A stretch of 64,000 nt of DNA from Sophora flavescens. Lineage: Eukaryota > Streptophyta > Magnoliopsida > Fabales > Fabaceae. The translations under genes were made by a program, and so were the position numbers. The notes under the pieces are model-generated. The model made no database searches and was not told the DNA's origin. It saw nothing but the letters and a program-made list of their open reading frames with translations. The stretch's first letter is position 1; each line of letters begins with the position of its first letter. Below are positions 1 through 8,853 of the stretch, in pieces. The DNA lies in NCBI GenBank assembly GCA_030762895.1, contig CM061069.1, positions 27,471,085 to 27,535,084 on the forward strand, in the 5' to 3' direction.

Positions 1-1475
1 CTAGGAAAATTTAGCCCCATGAAGAGCCGAGTGAACTAATCAATTTGGGAACCAAAGATAATAAAAAAGAGGTCAAGATTGGCCTTTCCCTCAAAGAAAA
101 GGAGCGAAGCAGGTTGATCAGGTTGTTGATGGATTATAAAGGTGTTTTCGCATGGTCATATCAAGACATGCCAGGGTTAGACCCCAGTGTAGCAGAACAC
201 AAATTGCCATTAAAGCCGGAGTGTCCTCCAGTAAAGCAGAAGCTACGAAGGATGAAAGTATAAATGTCTCTAAAGATCAAGGAGGAGGTCAAGAAACAAC
301 TGGATGCAGGTTTCCTAGAAGTTGTAAAGTACCCTCAATGGGTTGCTAACATCGTTCCTGTTCCCAAGAAAGATGGAAAGGTTCGAATGTGTGTTGACTA
401 TCGAGATCTGAACAGAGCTAGCCCAAAAGATGACTTTCCTTTCCCTCACATTGACGTTCTTGTAGATAATACTGCTCAACATGCATTATTTTCTTTCATG
501 GATGGATTCTCGGGATATAATCAGATCAAGATGGCACCTGAAGATATGGAGAAAACTACATTTGTCACTTTATGGGGAACCTTTTTCTACAAGGTTATGC
601 CCTTTGGATTGAAAAATGCTGGGGCAACATATCAGCGGGCTATGGTGGCTTTATTCCATGACATGATGCATAAGGAGATAGAAGTTTATGTAGATGACAT
701 GATCGCCAAGTCCAGATTCGAAGATGACCATGTTGATAATTTGCAGAAACTTTTTGAGCGGTTAAGAAAGTTTAAGCTCCGACTGAATCCAGCCAAATGC
801 ACTTTTGGAGTGAAATCAGGCAAGTTTCTGGGTTTCATTGTTAGTCAAAGAGCAATAGAGGTTGATCCTGAAAAGGTTAGAGCAATCTTAAATATGCCAG
901 CACCTCGAACGGAGAAGGAGGTTCGTGTGTTTCTAGGAAGATTGAACTACATTGCCCGGTTCATCTCCCAACTAACCGCGACATGTGAACCAATCTTTAA
1001 ATTGCTGCACAAAAATCAGGCTATAACATCGAATGAAGATTGTCAAAAAGCCTTTGAGAAGATCAAACAATACCTACAGGAGCCTCCAGTCTTGGTTCCC
1101 CCAGTACTGGGAAAACCTCTCATCATGTATTTGACTGTGCTAGATGAATCTATGGGTTGCGTACTAGGGCAGCACGATGAGTCAGGAAGAAAGGAACATG
1201 CCATCTATTATCTAAGTAAGAAGTTCACCAGTTGTGAAGCCAACTACTCATTGCTAGAACGCACTTGCCATACTTTGGCATGGGCGGCTCGCCGTTTGAG
1301 GCATTACATGTTGTGTTATACTACCTGGGTGGTGTCCAAAATGGATCCAATCAAGTATATCTTTGATAAGCCTGCTCTGACTGGAAGAATTGCTCGTTGG
1401 CAAGTCCTGCTATCAGAATACGACATAGTCTATGTCACCCAGAAAGAAGTAAAAGGTAGCGCTCTTGCAGAATAA
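1..1475 (+). pseudogene. Tat-lineage Ty3 pol: reverse transcriptase and first RNase H
   Basis: This is the pol segment of an LTR retrotransposon whose 5' half lies outside the window. The frame carries the RT core motifs in order: WVANIVPVPKKDGKVRMCVD (about 340-400), FSFMDGFSGYNQI, a FGLKNAGATYQR stretch and the catalytic YVDD (about 690-700). A connection and RNase H region with YLSKKF follows. The same frame runs from 45 to 2444 with stops at 261-263, 1473-1475, 1827-1829 and 2442-2444. At three of these (1473, 1827, 2442) one C-to-T or G-to-A change would explain the stop. Seen: motifs and stops. Known: RT and RNase H copy genomic RNA to DNA in virus-like particles. Inferred: dead copy of the Tat lineage, from the second RNase H and the integrase tail. 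Confidence 0.9.
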
Positions 1476-1499
1476 CTAGCCAATCAGCCAGTAGAAGAT

Positions 1500-1868
1500 T
1501 ATGGATCGATGCAATGTGATTTCCTAGATGAAGATATAATGGCTTTGTTTGATCGCGAGCAATCACCGGGAAAAGAAAAGTGGACCTTGTTATTTGATGG
1601 AGCTTCTAATGCATTGGGACACGGAATCGGGGCAATCTTAATCTCACCAGAAAATGATTATTTCCCTGTCACCGCAAGGCTCTGCTTCGATTGTACAAAC
1701 AATATAGCCGAATACGAAGCTTGTGCACTAGGGATCCTGGCAGCAATAGAGTCAAAAGCAAGGATATTAGAAGTATATGGAGACTCTGCATTAGTCGTCC
1801 ACCAGCTAAAAGGGGAATGGGAAACCTGAGATGCCAAGTTAATCCCGTATCATGATTACATCAAAGGT
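1500..1868 (+). pseudogene. Second (archaeal-type) RNase H domain of the Tat element
   Basis: A second RNase H lies downstream of RT and RNase H in the same frame. It shows the DGAS motif (about 1600), the NNIAEYEAC helix with its acidic residue (about 1700) and YGDSALVVHQL (about 1780). A dual RNase H arrangement, with the second domain resembling the archaeal/plant RVT_3 type, is a known hallmark of Tat-lineage Ty3 elements (Tat, Ogre, Retand). It separates this element from the nested Athila, which has only one. A TGA at 1827-1829, probably CGA to TGA at a CpG, ends the open stretch. Confidence 0.82.
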
Positions 1869-2556
1869 TTGATCGAGCAGTTTGACGAAGTCACATTTCA
1901 TCATATTCCTCGAGAGGATAACCAATTAGCCGATGCACTGTCTACCCTGTCCTCGATGTTTAAAGTGAGTGATGAAAGAAATTTGCCACTCATCAAAATG
2001 GAAAGTCGTGATCATCCTGCATATTGTCAAGTGGTAGAGGAAGAGCCCGATCAAGAGCCGTGGTACCATGACACTCAACATTTCTTGCAAAGAAGGGAAT
2101 ACTCCCCAGGTGCTTCAGAAAATGACAAAATAACCCTAAGAAGACTTGTGATGGGTTTCTATCTAGATAAGGGTATTCTCTACAAAAGGAATCATGATAC
2201 GGTACTGTTAAGATGTGTTGATGCAAAAGAGGCTAAACAGATAATTGAGGATGTACATGAAGGGTCGTTTGGGACTCACGCGAATGGTCACGCAATGGCA
2301 AGAAAAATCTTGAGAATGGGCCATTACTGGTTGACAATGAAGGCCGATTGCTTTAATTATGCGAAGAGGCTCCATAAATGCCAGACATATGCTGATAAGG
2401 TTCATGCGCTGCCGACTCCCCTGAATGTCATGTCGGCACCCTAGCCATTCTCAATGTGGGGAATGGATGTTATCGAACCAATCGAACCAAAAGCTTCAAA
2501 TGGGCACCACTTCATTCTGGTTGCCATTGATTATTTCACAAAGTGGGTGGAGGCTG
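1869..2556 (+). pseudogene. Tat integrase, N-terminal part, interrupted by the Athila insertion
   Basis: The frame continues through the end of the second RNase H, then a linker, then the integrase zinc-binding region with spaced H, H and CxxC-like residues (about 2250-2400, including HKCQTYAD). The first part of the catalytic core follows (MWGMDVIEP, about 2453-2480, first catalytic Asp), up to KWVEA at 2556. There the Athila element has inserted; the rest of the core resumes at 12260. The TAG at 2442-2444 replaces what is normally a Trp codon in this lineage (TGG to TAG). Integrase would insert the cDNA into host DNA; this copy cannot. Confidence 0.85.
2552..2556. repeat. Left target-site duplication of the Athila element (GGCTG)
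   Basis: GGCTG directly precedes the LTR start TGGTCG at 2557. The same five bases directly follow the other LTR end at 12254. Five-base duplications are typical of Ty3 integration. Confidence 0.9.
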
Positions 2557-3247
2557 TGGTCGCGCTGTCGCGCACGCGCCAAAAGGAACGAGCGGGTTTT
2601 AAAACTGTAGTTTAGGGCGACAACTCGGATGTCGTCTCACAAGGACTCTTAAAGTGTTATTTTTCACAAAAATCAGTTTGGGGGGGGGGGGGGGTTTGTT
2701 TGGATGCAATCAAAGAAACTAAAACAATGAAAACAGAGCAATAAAACAAGGCAGTTCAAAGAGATTATCAAATAGCAAACAATGATTAATCTACTGTTCT
2801 CGAATTCCCCACTATCATTGGTTCATGTAATCCCAAGCCCTAACCAGATTCTAATCCCCTTTTAGTTGTAGCAACAATTAACAACGCAATCGCTACTACG
2901 GATATATGTTCCTATTCCCGAAATAACAAACGGGGTTAAGCCCTCATGAACTAACGAACATGAATGAACACACGCGAAATAACAAACGCGATGAAGTATA
3001 GGAACATAACATCACTGAAACGAATCAATACAACACTATACACTCCTGAAATAACAAACATAAATGTATAATATGGTATTGAAAAGAGAAAAGCAATTAA
3101 AATAGGAATTACAAAACCTCAAGTATATGGAATTCTCATACAGTAGATTAATCTAAGAAATTAGTTCTCCATGACAAAAACGAAACACACAGAAAAATAT
3201 GTAAAACTATGGAGAAGCAAAAGTTGTTCATAATCTGCCCAGAAAGC

Positions 3248-3255
3248 TATTTATA
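3248..3255 (-). promoter_or_regulatory. TATA-like box of the Athila 3' LTR
   Basis: The sense strand reads TATAAATA, 22 bp downstream of the motif array. The copy in the right LTR is at 11600-11607 and would drive element transcription. Confidence 0.6.
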
Positions 3256-3277
3256 ACATTCAGGAATTTTTGCCATC

Positions 3278-3696
3278 TCGCGAGGCGAAGCCTCTCTCGC
3301 GACGCGAATCTTGTGAACAGTCTGCAACCTTTGGTATTCTCGCGAGGCGAACACACCTTCGCGAGGCGAGGAACTGAAGAGTCTTCTTATTACGCCCGTT
3401 ATGAACATCAGGGGCCAACCGTGATGCTTTTTGACTTCCAGGCTCGCGAGGCGAATGGATGCTCGCGAGGCGAGACTCTTCAACTTCAAAACTGTCACAG
3501 CCGTGACCTTCAACACGGGCAAGCCGTGATGGCTTCTGGTCTTCCAGGGTTGGATTACTCGCGAGGCGAGCCAAGTGTTCGCGAGGCGACACAGAAACCT
3601 TGCATTTTCCTGGAACAGTCAGCCTTCGGGGTCGCGAGGCGAACCAGAGAGGATGTCATTTTCACTGTTCTGCTGGCTTTCAGGTTCGCGAGGCGA
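3278..3696 (-). repeat. U3 array of TCGCGAGGCGA motifs
   Basis: Nine exact TCGCGAGGCGA copies and one variant (TCGCGACGCGA), at about 3278, 3297 (variant), 3340, 3359, 3444, 3463, 3559, 3578, 3632 and 3686, separated by unique spacers. The motif is a dyad, TCGC-GAG-GCGA. All copies read the same way, and the array lies just upstream of the TATA-like box on the sense strand. GC content is far above the surroundings. Function unknown; a binding-site array or a structured RNA segment are possibilities. Confidence 0.85.
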
Positions 3697-3921
3697 ATCC
3701 CCTGTTTCTTTATTCTCTCAACTTCTACTTAACCTGAAAACAAAGAAATAACTATAAGTGCATTATTTGACTCAAAACTGGGTAATTTAACCTAAAACTA
3801 CTCTAGAGACTCAAAACCTTGCTTGAGGACAATCTAATCTAATTTGGGTGAAAATAGGATATAATTTGCACAAAACCCTGGTCATACTAGCCATAAAACT
3901 AGATGAGCCAGAGGCTGATCA

Positions 3922-3934
3922 AAATACCCCAAAC
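3922..3934 (-). other. Athila polypurine tract
   Basis: The sense strand reads GTTTGGGGTATTT directly against the 3' LTR. This is the usual place and composition for the plus-strand primer of Ty3 elements of this clade. Confidence 0.6.
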
Positions 3935-5372
3935 TTAAACTTTGCTTGTCCCCAAGCAAACTAAGACTCAAAAATCAAAAAGACTCAAGACTTGGCAAGC
4001 TTAAAAGATTCAATCAACCTTGCACACATTCAAGCAATACATCAAAACAATTTTCTTCAATGTCCCCCCTTTCAAACAAAGCAATCCCCACAATCATTCA
4101 TTCTAAACAATTGAGAATTTCATCATTCAAACAATCATTAATCTAAGAAGGGGATCCAAGTTACAAACAAGAAGGAGATCACCAATTCCAAACAACTGCC
4201 TTCCTCACAAGGGCAATTATTGTTCATTCAATCACTCAGTTTGTGTCAGGCTATCAACATTTCTCTCAGCTTCACTTTTAAGAGCACTTCCCATAAATTT
4301 GATTTTCATCTCCAAATGATTCCCACAGAAAACATGCAAGCAACATCAGAAGGTCTTTTATGGGTTGTAACGGGGCCTGGCTAAGGGTAGGATATACAAA
4401 GGTACTGGGCTGAAGTCCCTAGGAACTAAGAGAGCGTGAAACACTTCATAACATTGAAATTTCACTCAAGTTCCTTTTCTCATTTTTCTTTATGCCTTGG
4501 GTGACTACAGCCTCTTTTTTTTCTAATACTTTTATTTTTAACATTTTTACACTTTTTTTTTTTCCTTTTTTTCTTCTTTTTTTTTTTCAATCCCAAACAA
4601 CATATTACACCTTGCAGCCACCCCAAAATTAGTTTCTTGCACCCTTTTCTCTTTCTAAGATTCCATGCTCTCCTAATCCTAAGATAGGGTTAACATGGTT
4701 TTTCCAGATTTTAGGCTCATAACATAAGGTCATCAAGAATTAACAGGCTAATATGCTCAATGGGCTAACTAGGGAACATGCATTAGGGATGGTTATTTTA
4801 GGCTAAGTAGCTATTTACAAAGAAAATGCTAAATCATTTGCTACACACATATAATCATGCAAACCAAAAATAGATTCAAGCAAATTCAGGAAAGTGCAAC
4901 TTAAAAAGTGATTTTCACACAGTCAAAAACATGTTGGAGGCTCAAAACCTCACCTGGACATTCATGCAAATTGTTTGACAGAGATTCTATCCCTAGTGTG
5001 TGCTTCCTATCACCCCAAACTTATTATAAATCATGCCATCATAACAAAATCTCAAAGTTCAGTTTCCAATCACATGGGGATCACTTTTCAAAACAAAAAT
5101 TTTTTTTCAGCCTAGGGGGAATCATCACATAAATCATGCAATCAGTCTGTGCAAAATCAATCAAAATCCAATAAACTTGCTAACAAAAGACTCAACACAA
5201 CTCCTGAGCTTCTCAAATTATTCAGGAGCTTTATTCAAAGAAAAAGGAAAAAAAACAAAACAAAACAAAAACTACAACTAGTTCCCTCCCCCACACTTAA
5301 AACATGCATTGTCCCCAATGAAACAACATAACAATAAAATCAGAGTGAGGGAAAGGAAAGGAAACTCCCTGA
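3935..5372 (-). other. Athila 3' untranslated region without an env-like ORF
   Basis: About 1.4 kb of AT-rich sequence between integrase and PPT, with poly-T tracts near 4510-4590. I see no long frame or membrane-protein signature here. Many Athila elements carry an env-like third ORF at this place, so it is either lost or absent in this subfamily. Confidence 0.55.
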
Positions 5373-6680
5373 TCAAGTATCAGTGTAGGTGGGAGCTTCC
5401 AAGGAAAGCTCCTCAACATTAACATCCACAGGAACAACAGCATCCACACCATGGAATGGCTTCAGCCTCTGCCCGTTAACCTTGAATGGCTTGTGGGTAC
5501 CTGCACGTGTAATATCTACTGCACCATAAGGAAACACATTAGTCACAACAAAGGGGCCATCCCATTTGGACCTAAGTTTCCCAGCCATCAATTTCAGATG
5601 GGAGTTAAGCAATAAGACTAGCTGGCCCACAGAAAATTATTTCCTAGCAATCATCCTATCATGAAAAAGTTTGGTTTTCTCTTTATAAATCCTGGAGCTT
5701 TCATAGGCTTCTAGCCTAAGCTCCTCAAGTTGCTGCAACTGCAGTTTTCTTTCAACACCAGCTTTCTTCATGTCCAAGTTACAGCATTTTACTGCCCAAT
5801 ATGCACGGTGCTCAACTTCCACCGGGAGGTGACATGCCTTGCCAAATACAAGCCTGAAGGGGGACATTCCTATAGGTGTCTTGAAAGCAGTCCTCTGAGC
5901 CCACAGTGCGTCTTCCAGACGGCGGCTCCATTCCTTTCTGTTCAGCTGCACCATCTTCTCTAGAATCTGCTTGATCTCCCTGTTTGATATTTCAGCCTGG
6001 CCATTGGTCTGGGGATGATAAGCAGTGGAAACTCTAGGCACAACTCCATATTTTCTGAGTAAGGCTTCCATGGTTCTGTTGCAGAAGTGTGTGCCCTGGT
6101 CACTGATGATGGCCTTAGGTATGCCAAACCTGCAAAAAATGTTGGACCTAACGAATTTGGAAACAACTTTAGCATCGTTAGTCCTAGTGGGGATTGCTTC
6201 CACCCACTTTGAAACATAGTCTACAGCAAAAAGAATATATACAAAACCAAAAGAAGAAGGGAAAGGACCCATAAAATCAATCCCCCACACATCAAAAACC
6301 TCACAAAAGAGCATGGGCTGCCGAGGCATCTCACTCCTGCGAGTGATGGCAGGGCCTGCTGTTTGACATTCTTTGCAATTCCTGTATACCTCATAGGAAT
6401 CTCTAAAAATTGTGGGCCAGTAGAACCCAGAATCCAGGACTTTTCTTGCCGTCCTCTGTGGTCCAAAATGTCCTCCAACTTGAGAGGCATGTGAGAAGTG
6501 CAAAATGGACTCTGTCTCATGATCGGGGACACACCTCCGAATCACCTGATCACTGCAAAACCTCCAAAGGTAGGGATCATCCCACACATAGTACTTTGCA
6601 TCGCTCTTGAGCTTGTGGAACTTATGTCTACTTGTACCTGCAGGAACAACACCAGCAACAAGAAAGTTAACTATGTCAAA
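5373..6680 (-). pseudogene. Athila integrase
   Basis: The minus-strand frame shows the zinc-binding HHCC region (HFSHASQVGGH and CKECQ, about 6500-6360). The catalytic core follows: WGIDFMGPF (first Asp, about 6285), ISDQGTHF (second Asp, about 6110) and YHPQTNGQAE (Glu, about 6010). The C-terminal part reads KWDGPFVVTNV near 5560. An in-frame TAA at 5637-5639 breaks the C-terminal domain. The junction with RNase H near 6680-6720 is frameshifted, because WDDPYLW continues in a different frame from the upstream RNase H. Integrase catalyses insertion of the cDNA; this copy is inactive as written. Confidence 0.88.
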
Positions 6681-8390
6681 GAAACCGTGGGGTTACCCCA
6701 TACGATGTGTAGAAGTCTCTCATCAGGGAAATCATCTTGGATGGGAGAAGGATCCTCATCCCTTGCTATTTGGCTCAAGTGATCGGCTACCAAATTTTCA
6801 GCTCCACTCTTGTCTTTTATCTCCACATTGAATTCTTGGAGCAAAAGCATCAACCGGATCAGTCTTGGCTTAGCTTCTGGTTTCTTTAACAGATATTTCA
6901 GAGCTGCATGGTCAGTGAAAACAACAACCCTAGAACCTAGCAAATATGACCTAAACTTATCAAGTGCAAATACAACAGCTAGCAGTTCTTTCTCAGTGGT
7001 GGTGTAATTTGATTGTGCAGCATCTAATGTCCTAGAAGCATAGTGACTTACATGGGCAGCCTTGCCCACCCTGTGTGCCAGAACCGCTCCCACAGCAAAA
7101 TTGGAAGCATCACACATTAGTTCAAAAGGGAGTGTCCAGTCTGGGGGCTGGATGATGGGGGTAGAGGTCAATGCTTTTTTCAGGTAGTCAAATGCCTCCT
7201 TGCAATGATCATCAAAATGGAACAGAGCATCATTCTTCAGCAGGTTTGACAATGGCAGAGCTATCTTGCTGAAGTCCTTTATAAAGCGCCTGTAGAAACC
7301 TGCATGTCCAAGAAAAGAACGGATCTCGCGTACGCAAGATGGGTAAGGCAATGAAGAAATCACATCAATTTTTGCAGGATCTACTGAAATACCCTCTTTA
7401 GAAATTACATGACCCAAAACTATCCCCTGTTCTACCATAAAGTGGCATTTCTCATAGTTCAAAATCAAATCAGTCTCAATGCATCTTTGTATAACTAAAC
7501 TCAGACTATGCAGACATGCATCAAATGAGGAGCCATATACAGTGAAGTCATCCATGAACACCTCTATGCAATTTTCAATAAATTCAGAGAAAATGCTAAG
7601 CATGCATCTTTGGAAGGTGCCAGGAGCATTACAAAGGCCAAATGGCATCCTCCTATAGGCAAATGTACCGAAGGGGCACGTGAAAGTGGTCTTTTCCTGA
7701 TCCTCGGGGGCAATATGGATCTGGAAATACCCGGAAAAACCATCAAGAAAGCAATAATGAGATTTACCAGCTAGCCGATCTAGCATTTGATCTATGAATG
7801 GCAAAGGAAAATGATCCTTTCTGGTGGCCTGGTTCAACTTCCTATAATCTATACAGACTCGCCAGCTATTCTGGACTAGGTACAAGCTCATTATTCTCAT
7901 TCCTAACTACTGTGAGACCGGACTTCTTTGGTACAACTTGCACCTGACTTACCCAAGTACTATCAGAGATGGGGTATATAATACCTGCCTGCAGAAGCTT
8001 AGTCACCTCTTTCTTCACCACATCCAAAATCAATGGGTTTAGTCGCCTTTGGGCCTGTCTAACTGGCTTAGCCCCATCCTCCAATAGAATTTTGTGCATG
8101 CATCTGGAGGGGCTAATCCCTGAAATATCAGCCAATGTCCACCCAATAGCCTTCTTGTGCTTCTTCAGAACCTCCAATAGTTTTGCTTCCTGGTCAGAGT
8201 CAAGGCTGGAAGAAATGATGACTGGAAGTTTCTCATTTGTCTCCAAGTAGGCATACTTCAGGTTCCCAGGAAGTGGCTTGAGTTCTAGGGATGGTGGCTG
8301 CTCAACAGATGGTACATTGGGAGTAGCCAGGATGTCAAGGACTTGGCACGAATGCAGACGCTTCACTATCACTATCACTATCACTATCAC
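6671..8390 (-). pseudogene. Athila reverse transcriptase and RNase H
   Basis: Two overlapping frames (8390-7866 and 7900-6671) together give one RT and RNase H. WRVCIDYRKLNQATRKDHFP, FLDGFSGYFQIHIAPEDQ, MPFGLCNAPGTFQR and the active site FMDD in EVFMDDFTVYG (about 7560) mark RT. FELMCDASNFAVGAVL and FTDHAALKYLL (about 6890) mark RNase H. A one-base frameshift near 7870-7900 separates the RT start from the fingers and palm. Upstream the frame changes again at a hexanucleotide repeat (8362-8388). The residues needed for catalysis are present, but the frame is broken. Confidence 0.88.
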
Positions 8391-8853
8391 CCCCGCAAAG
8401 TTGAATCAAGAAACTCAGCAGACAAACAGAACACGGGTTAGTGTTAGTGCGCTTAGTACATGAATACAAATCATCAAAACCAGAAATGAATGGAAAATCG
8501 TAAATAAAGTCCTCATGGGTATCCTCAATAAGCTCAGAAAGCAACTCTAGTTGGAAAACCGAGTGCTCCTCCAGTGGGTGTTTCATAGCATCAAAGATCT
8601 TGAACTTGGCCACAATATCACCAAACTCCATAGACATAGTCCCATCATTCACATCAATCTTAGTCTTGGCTGTCTTCATGAATGGTCTGCCCAAGATTAT
8701 TGGTGATATACTGGAATGTGTCTCTCCTGCCATGTCTAGGATGTAGAAGTCCGCAGGGAAGATCAAATCATCAACTTGCACTAGCACATCTTCTACCATG
8801 CCCATGGGTCGGGCACTGGTCCTGTTAGCCAACTGGATGGTGAGACCTGTATA
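8335..8853 (-). pseudogene. Athila protease downstream segment and gag-pol linker
   Basis: The same frame as gag continues after a TAG at 8851-8853. It encodes an aspartic-protease fold continuation (LANRTSARPMGMVEDVLVQV, about 8830-8770; ILGRPFMKTAKTKID, about 8710-8660), then a linker ending in an Asp-Ser repeat from the (ATCACT)4 microsatellite. The stop could be CAG to TAG. Retroviral-type proteases cut the polyprotein in the particle. Confidence 0.7.
8362..8390. repeat. Hexanucleotide microsatellite (TATCAC)n in the gag-pol linker
   Basis: About four copies of ATCACT. One minus frame reads it as alternating Asp-Ser, another as Ile-Val. The protease and RT frames differ on its two sides, so slippage here is a plausible cause of the frame change. 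Confidence 0.75.

Larger units (their letters stand above)
2557..3921 (-). repeat. Athila 3' LTR (left)
   Basis: 1365 bp, starting TGGTCGCG and ending GGCTGATCA on the plus strand. On the sense (minus) strand TATAAATA lies at 3255-3248, preceded upstream in U3 by the TCGCGAGGCGA array (3278-3696). A run of about 15 G lies near 2682. It differs from the right LTR by a 19-bp segment in the array, the G-run length and roughly 18 substitutions. Confidence 0.92.

Noticed and set aside
2682..2696. G-runs (also 11026-11047 and 56356-56368) as quadruplex elements
   Set aside because: Single homopolymers rather than four spaced G-tracts; length differs between LTRs and may be sequencing noise.
3247..3732. 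Overlapping open frames on both strands in the Athila LTRs (with SPRE, SRLA and ARRG repeats), also at 11580-12065 and 32763-33120
   Set aside because: They are created by the GC-rich motif array, which lacks stops in several frames. They lie in U3 upstream of TATA and have no domain, so they are not genes.
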